A model generated the notes under the pieces. The model made no database searches. It had not been told where the DNA came from and was given only the letters and a program-made list of their open reading frames with translations. Shown here in pieces: positions 5,484-12,670 of a stretch of 25,490 nt of DNA. The stretch covers positions 1 to 25,490 of the IMG/VR virus record IMGVR_UViG_3300034523_000102. One strand, written 5' to 3'. The position numbers and the translations under genes are program-made. Source of the DNA: a virus. Each line of letters begins with the position of its first letter. Within the stretch, counting starts at the first letter, position 1.

Positions 5484-5701
5484 AGCGCACCACCACAGCG
5501 GCAGCGGGGCACCTCCTGATAGCGCCCAGTCGAAAGCGCCATTACCAGCCCCTCGACCAACTCCTCGGGCGACGCACTTGCCAGCGCCTGCCGCCAGAAC
5601 TGGCGCGCACGCACGGCGTCAATGTCGCGACGGATCTGCATTCCGATGATGCTCTCGAGGTCAGCAGAGCTCAGCGGCGGGAATGACTTTTCTTCTGACA
5701 T
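5474..5701 (-). CDS. Small hypothetical protein between X and D (75 aa)
   Basis: The start is the ATG at 5701 (MSEEKSFPPLSSADLESIIGM); the frame is open further upstream but into the end of gene X. The product is helical and acidic at the N-terminus and ends with a Cys-rich tail (RCRCGGALCR) that could bind a metal. The stop overlaps the gene D start by ten bases, which supports translation. I recognise no family. By position it may be a small tail or assembly factor. Confidence 0.6.
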   Translation of the reverse strand: MSEEKSFPPLSSADLESIIGMQIRRDIDAVRARQFWRQALASASPEELVEGLVMALSTGRYQEVPRCRCGGALCR

Positions 5702-5709
5702 AAATCCCC

Positions 5710-5922
5710 CTAATCCCACGCGGTAAGCGGTGCAGCCTGGGCCGGCTTGCTGGCCAGCTCGGGCAGGTTCACCCATAAGCCAGCCGGCAGGGCCGGGCCA
5801 TACTCGGCCAGGCCAGGGTTGACCAACCACAAGGCCTCCTCGGCCTCGTCGTCAGATCGCCCCAGCTCGCGAAAGAGCAGCACGTTTGCCGTATCACCGG
5901 CGATGGTTCTAACCCGTCGCAT
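5710..5922 (-). CDS. X: Tail protein X
   Basis: A 70-residue protein of the P2 gpX / phage tail protein X family. These are LysM-like small proteins of the tail tip. Visible features: start MRRVRTIAGDTANVLLFRELGRSDDEAEEALWLVNPGLAEYGPALPAG, with the hallmark NPGLA and a proline-rich end typical of the family. The ATG at 5922 sits 14 bases inside the end of U. Order U-X-D is shared with R-pyocins and VHML-type phages. Confidence 0.88.
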   Translation of the reverse strand: MRRVRTIAGDTANVLLFRELGRSDDEAEEALWLVNPGLAEYGPALPAGLWVNLPELASKPAQAAPLTAWD

Positions 5923-6298
5923 TGACGAACTCCTGCAGCTCAAGCGTCCACGACAACAGCGTCGCGGTACCGTCGTCGATCACGCGCTCCTGGTCTTCGC
6001 TCACGGCGTCGATTCGCCAGCGCCCCCACACCCGGCCGACGCCGTCGACCAGGGTGTAGGGCTGGCGCGCGTCGGCCATGGCGCGCAGCTCGTCGAGCTT
6101 GGCCATGCCGGCCGCCAGCTGGGCCTTGCCGCTCAGCCGCAGCGACTCCAGGCCCTGGCCGGTGTTGTGCGACATCGGCTTGCTGCTGATGATGTCCAGG
6201 TCTACCCAGCCGCCCGTGGTCTTGCGCGCGAGGCGCTCATACGGGAAGCCAGAGGCGAGGCCGAACACGAACTCGCCCAGGGCCATCTGCTGTCGCAT
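5909..6298 (-). CDS. U: Tail protein gpU
   Basis: A 129-residue protein of the P2 gpU family: MALGEFVFGLASGFPYERLARKT, then HNTGQGLESLRLSGKAQLAAG, and VDGVGRVWGRWRIDAVSEDQ. gpU is needed for tail assembly between tape measure and hub. Its first ATG overlaps the stop of T (TGATG); a second ATG five codons on is a possible alternative. Confidence 0.9.
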   Translation of the reverse strand: MRQQMALGEFVFGLASGFPYERLARKTTGGWVDLDIISSKPMSHNTGQGLESLRLSGKAQLAAGMAKLDELRAMADARQPYTLVDGVGRVWGRWRIDAVSEDQERVIDDGTATLLSWTLELQEFVNATG

Positions 6299-8859
6299 CA
6301 GTCGCTCCCATCAGTCAGAGACGCGCCACGCCGAACGGCGAGCGGGTCGGCCATCATCAGCGGCACAAAGTCGCCGCGCATTTTCGCCATCACCTGGTTG
6401 GCCAGCGCTTCGCTGGTTGCATGGTCGGCCCCGTTGACTTGGATCTGAGGCGCGAAAGTGATCTGCCGGTTGTCCGCGTTGGTCACCGCGGCCGCGACCT
6501 CGTCAGGGCTGCGCAGTCGGTCGACCGCCGAGCCGGCCATGCCGCCCAGCGCGCCGCCCGCTTCGCTGCCCAGCCACGCGCCAAGCGCACCGCCGAGCAG
6601 GCCACCGATGGCGGTGCCGATAATCGGCACCATCGAGCCCACCGCAGCGCCTGCAGCAGCACCGGCCCACATGCCGCCCATGCCACCGGCCGTCGAGCCG
6701 ATTGATCCGCCGAGGTCTTCACCGTTTGAGTCGGGATCAGCAACCACCTGGCCAAGCTCTATAGCGCCGGCCGCCAGCATCAGCGCGCCGCCGCCTTTCA
6801 TGCCCAGGCCCATGCCGCCACGGCCTGCCCGACCGCCAGCGCGCCCACCCTTGCCGGCGCGACCACCGCCGCCAGGGCCAACGCCACCAACGCCCAGGCG
6901 GGCCATGGCAGCGTTCAAGCGCATGACCGCAGCGTCGGCCGTCATCGCCGAGCGCGTGGTGGTGGCATCCAGCTTTACGCGCGCCAGGCCGGCCTTGTTG
7001 AACGCCTGACCGACCAGCAGCCCGGCAAACTTGAGGCCCAGCGCGCCGACCTTCATCGCGGCCAGGCCGCCACCAACTACCGCGATAGCGCCGGTTATCG
7101 ACGGGAACTCGCGTGCGGCCCAGCTCAGCCCATCGACCAGCGCGCCCAAGGGGATCAAGACAACATTCAGCGCCGGCAGCATTGACTCGCCGACCAACGT
7201 CGACAACTCGACCAGCTTGGCCGTGAAGGCGTTCCAGTTGGCCCGCGAAGTGGCCGCCACACCTGACGCCTCGTCCATCATCGAGCTGCTATAGCTCGCC
7301 TTGTCGGACACGGTAGCGAACGCTTTCTCGACCGACTCGAGGTTTTGCAGCAGCGGCATGATCGCGCCAATCGACTCAGAGCCGAACAGCTGGGTGGCGA
7401 GCGCGGATTGCTCCTCCTCGGGCGCAGCTTTCAGCGCCTCGAGCACCGTCTTGATGGTGGCCGGGGCGTTCTGCTGCATGCCCAGGGCCAACTCCTCGGG
7501 ATCGAAGCCGAGCTCCTCCCAGGTCTCGCGCTGGCCCTTGGTTGCTGCCTTGCCCTTGGTCAGCGCGCCGAGGAAGTTCTTAAACCCGGTACCGGCGATT
7601 TCCTTCTCGGTGCCAGGGTTGAGGAACGCCGCAGCAAGGGCCGCGCTCTGCTCAGGCGCAAGGCCAGAGGCCTGACCTATCGCGCCATAACGCTTCGTTA
7701 CCGCCGCAATCTCGGGCGCTTTGGCGTTGAAGCCGCTATTGCTCAGATGGTTGGAAGCGTTGGCGAGGTTCATCGCGCCGGCCTGGTCCAACTTCATCGA
7801 GGCACGCCAGCCGGCCATGGTCTCGCCGGCTTCTTTGGCTTCCATGCCAAACGCCGAGGCCATGATCGCAGCGTCGCGCGTAAAGCTGATGATCTCGGCC
7901 TGCTTGCCAGCAGCGCTAAGCCCATCGCCCACACCAGACTGACCAGCCGCTGCTTGGATCTGCGCCAAGTCGACAGCTGTCAGGCCACCGGCGGCGATCT
8001 CTCGCTCGCTGGCCATGCGCAGGTTGGCGTGCGCCATTTCCTTGCGCTGCTCGCCCTCGAAGTTCACCACCTTGGCCACATCGGCCATGGCTACTTCGAG
8101 ATCCATCGCCTGGCTGACCGGCTTGGCCGCCAAGTAACCGATAGCAGCGGTCTCCATGACCTGCCCGCGCAGATCCGCACGCGCGCCGCGGTTGGCGTCG
8201 ATGCGGCCCTGGGCGGTGCGCACGGCATCGAGCCGCGCACGCTGCGACTGCAGGGCGGCGTTGGCTTGTTCCGTGGCGCTCTCTAGGCGCTTCTGCTCGG
8301 CTGCCAGCTGGCCAGTGTCCACACCAGCCTTGGTCAACTCGGCCTGCAGACCCTTGAGCTGGTTGCGCTCAGCCCGCTGCGCCGCTTCCAGGGTGCGCAG
8401 GCTGGCGGTGTTCTTGTCCTGCGCCCCGTCCAGGCGCTTGACCTCGGTCGTGGCGCTGGCCAGCTCTCGCCCGAGCCGGTTCTGCTCGATGCGCGCCGCC
8501 TTCACCTGGGCCGTGGTGGCTTCGGTCGAGCCCTCCAGGGCCTTGGCCGAGGCCGCGGCCTGGGCATACTCCTGCTCGAGGCGCTGCACCTGGGCCGCAG
8601 CGGCCTGGTGCGCCTTGCCCAGGCTGACCTGCTCGACCTTGGCCGCCTGCAGGGCGGTCTTGGTCTTGTCTAGCTTCTCGGTCAGCTTGCTGTAGCCGTC
8701 GGCCGAGCGGGCCAGGCGGTTGAGTTTTTCCAACTCGGCGCGCTGGCCCTTGATCTCGTCCTGCAGCTTGTCGGCTTTCTTCGAGAAGTCGCCGAACGTC
8801 TTCGAGTAGGCGTCCACGGCGGCCAGCCGTAGCGAGTACTTCGACTTGGTGTCAGCCAT
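6298..8859 (-). CDS. T: Tail tape measure protein gpT
   Basis: The longest gene of the window, 853 residues, sets tail length. Residues about 20-230 are an almost unbroken coiled coil rich in Ala, Gln, Lys and Glu. Residues about 240-440 match the conserved phage tape-measure core (MDLEVAMADVAKVVNFEGE, then AAGQSGVGD, and MASAFGMEAKEAGETMAGW). The C-terminal third has hydrophobic helices and a Gly/Ala-rich region (about 650-790, repeated GG and AG steps) that may insert into the host membrane on infection. It starts just after the frameshift product E', as in P2, where G-protein and tape measure are coupled. Length agrees with a tail of medium size. Confidence 0.94.
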   Translation of the reverse strand: MADTKSKYSLRLAAVDAYSKTFGDFSKKADKLQDEIKGQRAELEKLNRLARSADGYSKLTEKLDKTKTALQAAKVEQVSLGKAHQAAAAQVQRLEQEYAQAAASAKALEGSTEATTAQVKAARIEQNRLGRELASATTEVKRLDGAQDKNTASLRTLEAAQRAERNQLKGLQAELTKAGVDTGQLAAEQKRLESATEQANAALQSQRARLDAVRTAQGRIDANRGARADLRGQVMETAAIGYLAAKPVSQAMDLEVAMADVAKVVNFEGEQRKEMAHANLRMASEREIAAGGLTAVDLAQIQAAAGQSGVGDGLSAAGKQAEIISFTRDAAIMASAFGMEAKEAGETMAGWRASMKLDQAGAMNLANASNHLSNSGFNAKAPEIAAVTKRYGAIGQASGLAPEQSAALAAAFLNPGTEKEIAGTGFKNFLGALTKGKAATKGQRETWEELGFDPEELALGMQQNAPATIKTVLEALKAAPEEEQSALATQLFGSESIGAIMPLLQNLESVEKAFATVSDKASYSSSMMDEASGVAATSRANWNAFTAKLVELSTLVGESMLPALNVVLIPLGALVDGLSWAAREFPSITGAIAVVGGGLAAMKVGALGLKFAGLLVGQAFNKAGLARVKLDATTTRSAMTADAAVMRLNAAMARLGVGGVGPGGGGRAGKGGRAGGRAGRGGMGLGMKGGGALMLAAGAIELGQVVADPDSNGEDLGGSIGSTAGGMGGMWAGAAAGAAVGSMVPIIGTAIGGLLGGALGAWLGSEAGGALGGMAGSAVDRLRSPDEVAAAVTNADNRQITFAPQIQVNGADHATSEALANQVMAKMRGDFVPLMMADPLAVRRGASLTDGSD

Positions 8860-8862
8860 GCC

Positions 8863-9554
8863 CTACCCCTTTTGCTTTACGCCCAGGCGCGCCATGGCCA
8901 GCTCGTAGCGGCGCAGCCCTTTTCCGGCGTCCCACTCCAGAATCTCCGCTTCGCTTACGTGGTAAACGAGCGGCACGACATCGAGGATTACTTCGATGTC
9001 GCGCTCGGAAAGTAGGCCGCCGGCTTGTTCAAAAAAGCGTGCAGGCGCTCCTGCAGCTGCGTCCAATCGGGGATGCTCAGGCGCAGCACCTCAACCGTCG
9101 ACAGGCCGGTGCAATGCGCGCTGATAAAGTCGGTGCGCTCGTTTTCGGTCTTGAGCTTGCGCATGACCTTGGTCGCCTTCATCGCCGGCACCTGCAGAGC
9201 CAGACGGTCAACCGTGCGGCCGATGGCCTTGATCGGCACCAGGAGCGGTGCGTCGTCAGGATCCTCGGGCTTGCGGCCCAGGAAGTAGCTGGCCGGCAGG
9301 TTCACGTACTCGTGCATGCGCGTGACCAGGGCCACGTAGTCGGGGCGCTTGATCTGCTCGAGCACGCCGACCGGCAAGCCGGTGGCCACCAGCAGCAGGG
9401 CCTCGAACTGTTCTTCTTCATCGGTGCCGACACTGGCCAGCGCGGCGCGGTGCTCCTCGACAGTGAAGGCGCGCAGCTCGATGGTGGTCAGGATCTCGCC
9501 GCCCTCGAGGGTGACGGGCCAGCGCAGGGGATGCGGTTCGGGTTTCCAGCTCAT
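8863..9554 (-). CDS. Tail assembly chaperone, -1 frameshift product E+E'
   Basis: Predicted 230-residue fusion: 175 codons of E, then a -1 shift and 55 codons of the overlapping frame, ending at 8863. The shift site is T TTT TTG (minus strand 9036-9030) in the right phase for tandem slippage (codons GCT TTT TTG become TTT TTT). The E' part (DIEVILDVVPLVYHVSEAEILEWDAGKGLRRYELAMARLG) looks like the P2 GpE' family. In P2 and many long-tailed phages the shifted and unshifted chaperones coat the tape measure during assembly. E' has no start codon or ribosome site of its own that is better than the frameshift. Confidence 0.82.
8988..9554 (-). CDS. E: Tail assembly chaperone gpE (unshifted)
   Basis: A 188-residue protein of the Mu gp41 / P2 gpE tail assembly chaperone type: PLRWPVTLEGGEILTTIELRAFTVEEHRAAL is the conserved N-terminus (members begin with a phrase on the beta-strand substrate and then 'lrept'). 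It is longer than P2 gpE (about 91 residues), closer to the Mu-type proteins. Its last 13 codons overlap the E' frame. The stop TAA lies in the loop of a 9-bp hairpin (8976-9001). Confidence 0.85.
   Translation of the reverse strand: MSWKPEPHPLRWPVTLEGGEILTTIELRAFTVEEHRAALASVGTDEEEQFEALLLVATGLPVGVLEQIKRPDYVALVTRMHEYVNLPASYFLGRKPEDPDDAPLLVPIKAIGRTVDRLALQVPAMKATKVMRKLKTENERTDFISAHCTGLSTVEVLRLSIPDWTQLQERLHAFLNKPAAYFPSATSK
9030..9036 (-). promoter_or_regulatory. Programmed -1 frameshift slippery site
   Basis: TTTTTTG on the minus strand, read as T TTT TTG in the zero frame (third base of GCT first). This is a canonical X XXY YYZ heptamer and the same kind of site as in P2 gene E. Twenty-eight bases downstream a 9-bp stem with 8-base loop forms (CGACATCGA with TCGATGTCG, 8976-9001). 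Confidence 0.85.
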
Positions 9555-9575
9555 TGCGGGGATTCCTTACAGACA

Positions 9576-9600
9576 CGAAAAAGCCGCCCGCAGGCGGCTT
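9576..9600 (-). terminator. Terminator/attenuator after the tail tube gene
   Basis: Minus strand AAGCCGCC, four-base loop, GGCGGCTT followed by TTTCG. It lies between FII and E, so it should reduce transcription of the low-demand chaperone and downstream genes compared with sheath and tube. Confidence 0.8.
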
Positions 9601-9617
9601 GGTTCGAGGGTTGAGGG

Positions 9618-10124
9618 TTAAACCATCAGGGCCAGGCGGCGCGCGCCCTTGAGCAGATCCACGCCGTTGACGACGACCTTTTGGGTGCGCGTGTCGATGT
9701 CGATCACCGGCACGCCCATTTCCAGGCGGGTGTAGGTGCGCAGGGCGATTTCCAGCACGGTGACCGGCTTGTCGCCCATCTTGAGGGTCTTCTCCTCGAG
9801 CTTTTTCAGCTTGCCGCCTTGCACGTGGTAGGTGAACCACTCGTTGCCGTCCTGGTCTTCGCCGGCCTCCTGCACAGTCAGCAGGATTTCGTCGCCGCCG
9901 CTGACGCCCAGGGCCGCCATGATCGGCAGGCCGACGCCCTGCAGCGTCAACTTGCCGGACAGGGCTTTCATGCCGGTGGCCATCTCCTCGGGGATGTAAC
10001 GGCCACCGCGCATTTCTTCCATGTCGAACTCGATCACCGGCGGATCGTAGTCGTCGATGGTCGCGTTAAGCGGCAGGCCCTGCAGGGTGGCAGTGATGAT
10101 CTGCCGCACTCGGTTAGTCAGCAT
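9618..10124 (-). CDS. FII: Major tail tube protein gpFII
   Basis: A 168-residue protein of the P2 FII family. It polymerises into the inner tube of the contractile tail. Visible family features are a start with VRQIITATLQGLPLNATIDDYDPPVIEFDMEEMRGGRYIPEEMATGMKALSGKLTLQG and a beta-rich end (YTRLEMGVPVIDIDTRTQKVVVNGVDL). Length is typical (about 170). The ATG overlaps the FI stop by one base (TAATG), as expected for the sheath-tube pair. Confidence 0.94.
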   Translation of the reverse strand: MLTNRVRQIITATLQGLPLNATIDDYDPPVIEFDMEEMRGGRYIPEEMATGMKALSGKLTLQGVGLPIMAALGVSGGDEILLTVQEAGEDQDGNEWFTYHVQGGKLKKLEEKTLKMGDKPVTVLEIALRTYTRLEMGVPVIDIDTRTQKVVVNGVDLLKGARRLALMV

Positions 10125-11290
10125 TAGAGAACGTCCTCAAGAAATTCTTCGATGATCGCGTCAGACGCATTGAGCTGGTAAATCATGTGCTCGTTGGGCG
10201 CGTAGCGGCCGTAGTCGATGCACAGGTACCAGGTGCCGTTCTTGTACTTCTCGACGCTGTTCAGCTCGGGGTGCAGGTACACCTTGCCGCCCGGGATGGT
10301 CTCGTCGGCGACCAGGGTCTGAATCCAGTCGTTGATCCGCTTGACCTCCTGCTCCATGAAGGTCTTGGTCAGGTTCTTCGCCATGACCTTCTGCGCCGCC
10401 TTCACCAGCTTGCGGGTGATGGCGTCCTCGAGGCCCACGTAGCTGATGAACTTGCCGGTGATCGAGCGGTTGCCCAGCAGCGAGAAGCCGCCCAGGGTGG
10501 TGCGTGCGTAGTAGCTCACGCCGTAGCGGTTGAGCAGGTCGCCCTCGGTCGACTTGTCGAGGATGTTGTACTCGACGGTGCGCGCCACGTCGGCCGCGTA
10601 GGTCACCTGGTTGCCCGGGCTTTCCCACTGCTTGACCGCGGCCATGGCCGCAATAGCCAGGCTCGAGGGTGGCAGGAACACGTTGGCCTTTGCCGCCTTG
10701 GAGTAGACCGCCGGCATCTGGTGAACCATGTAGCAGCGGTCATAGCCCAGCTCGGCACCGCCGATTGCCTGGCTGTTGACCACCTGGCCGGCCACGTCGG
10801 TGTCCAGGCCATCGAAGACCACCCGCGCGCGGATCCGCTTACCCAGGCTGGCCAGCTCGCTATGCACGGCCTGGGCGTCAGAGAAGCCAGGCGCGCCGAT
10901 GATGGTCGGCACCTCGGCGCACAGCGCCAGAGCGCCCAGGCCTGTGACCTGGCCCGAGGTAGCGTCGACGCCGCCGATCACGTTGTTAAGCGTGTCGGCC
11001 GGGGTCGCGCCCTCCTCGACCACGATCACATAGACCGGCACCTTCACCACTTTCAGGATGGCGTGGACGGTATGGAACAGCGAGCCAGCCTCCGCCGCGG
11101 TCGGATCCAGCAGCGCGGCCAGAGTAAAGCTGTTGATGCGGAACGGCGAATTACGCGGCACGCTCATATCGGCGTTCGGCGCGGTACCGACCAGGCCGAC
11201 GACGTTGTCGCCAAGCCCACCCATCGCCTCGGGGGATTCGGTCGTCTCGACGGAGACGCCGTTGTGCTCGAAATTGGTTACCTCGGCCAT
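10124..11290 (-). CDS. FI: Tail sheath protein gpFI
   Basis: A 388-residue protein of the P2 FI / phage tail sheath family; length is typical. The contractile sheath drives the tube through the cell envelope. Features: N-terminal linker EVTNFEHNGVSVETTE, NVVGLVGTAPNADMSVP, the core VYVIVVEEGATPADTLNNVIGG, and the C-terminal sheath domain with LTKTFMEQEVKRINDWIQTL and YAPNEHMIYQLNASDAIIEEFLEDVL. It proves that the virion has a contractile tail. Confidence 0.96.
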   Translation of the reverse strand: MAEVTNFEHNGVSVETTESPEAMGGLGDNVVGLVGTAPNADMSVPRNSPFRINSFTLAALLDPTAAEAGSLFHTVHAILKVVKVPVYVIVVEEGATPADTLNNVIGGVDATSGQVTGLGALALCAEVPTIIGAPGFSDAQAVHSELASLGKRIRARVVFDGLDTDVAGQVVNSQAIGGAELGYDRCYMVHQMPAVYSKAAKANVFLPPSSLAIAAMAAVKQWESPGNQVTYAADVARTVEYNILDKSTEGDLLNRYGVSYYARTTLGGFSLLGNRSITGKFISYVGLEDAITRKLVKAAQKVMAKNLTKTFMEQEVKRINDWIQTLVADETIPGGKVYLHPELNSVEKYKNGTWYLCIDYGRYAPNEHMIYQLNASDAIIEEFLEDVL

Positions 11291-11292
11291 GA

Positions 11293-11493
11293 TCAGTCCT
11301 TAGCAGCGGTTTTCTTGGTGGTCACCGGCGCGGCCTGTTCGGCCTCGAGCTCGGCAGTCAGTTTGACGCGGCCAGCCTGGCGCAGAGCCAGGGCCTCGAC
11401 CTCGAGCAGGTCGACCTTGTCGCCCTTGCGCGTCCAGTGGCCGCCCCCTTTCGGGTACGGCACGAGCACGGTGTAGTTTTTGCGGTCTGCCAT
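11293..11493 (-). CDS. Small hypothetical protein before the sheath gene (66 aa)
   Basis: Sixty-six residues: a short beta-like N-terminal part (NYTVLVPYPKGGGHWTRKGDKVDLLEVEALALRQAGRV) and a Lys/Ala-rich tail. It lies two bases before the FI start codon and has a good ribosome site (GGGAGACC) upstream of its ATG. Small proteins in this position are common in Mu- and P2-like tail clusters, without an agreed role. I can only call it a tail-cluster protein. Confidence 0.7.
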   Translation of the reverse strand: MADRKNYTVLVPYPKGGGHWTRKGDKVDLLEVEALALRQAGRVKLTAELEAEQAAPVTTKKTAAKD

Positions 11494-11506
11494 GGTGGCG
11501 GTCTCC

Positions 11507-12181
11507 CTAGATGGCTTTCGCCGGGTTGATTTTGAAGGTCATGCCCTTGCCGGGCTCGGCGGTGCCTTGGTGCGCGGGCTTGATCTTGTAGCCAAGGCGC
11601 ACCACAAAGGCCCTGGCAGGCCCATAGGGCAACGCCAGATAAAAGCCATACCAGCGGGAGACCCCGCCCCGGCGGCGCGCGCTGACGAACTGCCAGCCGC
11701 CTTGCCCGGGGTTATCCTCGACGGCGTAGTCGCCGAGGTAGCGGATCTCGCACTCGCTCACCGGGCAATTGAAGCCAGGCACCAGGCGCAGGTTGTTGAC
11801 CGGGTTGCGCACCGCAGCCCACCACCAGCGCGCGAGCCACGAATCGGCGGCGAGCCAGTCGACCGTAAAGCCGAGGCGGCGCAGCAAAGGCAGCAGGCCG
11901 AACAGCACCAGGTCGTCGCAGTTGTCAGCCCACCAGCGGCGCTTGTCGCCGTCCAGGCCGTCGAAGTCATTGCCGAACAGCCAGGCCCAGGCCGGCACGT
12001 TCCAGATCCGGCGGCCATCGCTCAGCGACACACCAGGCACCGCGAACTGCAGCGCGATGGCCACCACCGGCAGGCCGACTACGATCAGCGCCACACGCAC
12101 CACCAGGAGCACCGCCCATTGCACCAGGGCGAGCAGGATCTCGAGGCACCAGGCGGTGCCCCGTTTGAATTTTTCGAGCAT
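11507..12181 (-). CDS. Membrane-associated phage protein of unknown function
   Basis: A 224-residue protein whose N-terminus has a long hydrophobic region (residues about 12-48, WCLEILLALVQWAVLLVVRVALIVV...) that could form one or two membrane helices. The rest is rich in Trp, Gly and Arg (IWNVPAWAWLFGNDFDGLDGDKRRWW; GGWQFVSARRRGGVSRWYGFYLALPYGPARAFVVRLGYKIKP). I believe similar proteins recur in phage tail clusters under a DUF7338-type label, but no function is known. It is preceded by GAGGAT 6 bases before the ATG and by two terminators, so it begins the FI-to-D transcript. A role at the host membrane (exclusion, lysis or receptor change) is possible but unproved. Confidence 0.72.
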   Translation of the reverse strand: MLEKFKRGTAWCLEILLALVQWAVLLVVRVALIVVGLPVVAIALQFAVPGVSLSDGRRIWNVPAWAWLFGNDFDGLDGDKRRWWADNCDDLVLFGLLPLLRRLGFTVDWLAADSWLARWWWAAVRNPVNNLRLVPGFNCPVSECEIRYLGDYAVEDNPGQGGWQFVSARRRGGVSRWYGFYLALPYGPARAFVVRLGYKIKPAHQGTAEPGKGMTFKINPAKAI

Positions 12182-12201
12182 TACGGATCCTCAGAAACGC
12201 A

Positions 12202-12241
12202 AAAGCCCCCAGGGCGGGGGCTTTCTGCAGGTGTAAAAAAA
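12202..12241 (-). terminator. Tandem terminators after the fibre-assembly gene
   Basis: Reading leftwards, first a weak CCGC-GTAA-GCGG stem followed by seven T (complement of 12235-12241). Next comes a strong stem, AAAGCCCCC (12224-12216 minus strand), five-base loop, GGGGGCTTT (12210-12202) with a further T. They separate the baseplate-fibre genes from the tail FI-D genes. Confidence 0.8.
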
Positions 12242-12258
12242 CCGCTTACGCGGCGGGC

Positions 12259-12666
12259 TTATTCGCTGGTTGCCAGAAAGGCCGGCGGCACCGGCCTGTG
12301 CTCAGCCAGCGGGAAGCCCTCAGCCTGCGGCCAGTCGCGCAGCTGCTGGATGTAACCCAGCAGGTCGGCGAACTGCGCGGCCGTCAGCGTGGTGGCGATA
12401 GCCAGCTCGACCTCGTCGCGGTGGCGATCACGCGCCGCGCAAGGCGCAGCCAGCGCCGCGTCACGCCAGCCGCGTTCGGCGACGGCCAACTCGGCGGCAG
12501 TCGGCGCTGGCAGATCGACCAGCACCGGACGGCCGTTTGCGTCGGCCGCGATGCGCACGCCGATGAAGGGGGCAGCGAACAGCGCCGCATACTCCTCGTC
12601 GGTAATTTCGACCGATCCGGGAACCTCTTCTTCGAAGAACCCTAGTGTTTCAGCTAGAAAATACAT
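12259..12666 (-). CDS. Tail fibre assembly protein
   Basis: A 135-residue protein; start ATG at 12666 (MYFLAETLGFFEEEVPGSVEITDEEYAALFAA). The mid part has the usual pattern of tail fibre assembly proteins: ADANGRPVLVDLPAPTAAELAVAERGWRDAALAA, then RDEVELAIATTLTAAQFADLLGYIQQLRDWP. It is a chaperone for fibre folding and joins the P2 gpG / lambda Tfa type. It starts a few bases after the fibre stop codon, as expected. An upstream extension of the frame to 12855 overlaps the fibre gene and is rejected. Confidence 0.86.
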   Translation of the reverse strand: MYFLAETLGFFEEEVPGSVEITDEEYAALFAAPFIGVRIAADANGRPVLVDLPAPTAAELAVAERGWRDAALAAPCAARDRHRDEVELAIATTLTAAQFADLLGYIQQLRDWPQAEGFPLAEHRPVPPAFLATSE

Positions 12667-12670
12667 CAAC

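Noticed and set aside
7345-8286. 313-codon plus-strand frame opposite the tape measure gene
   Set aside because: Antisense shadow of a coiled-coil gene; rich in His/Arg/Leu/Gly without any motif.
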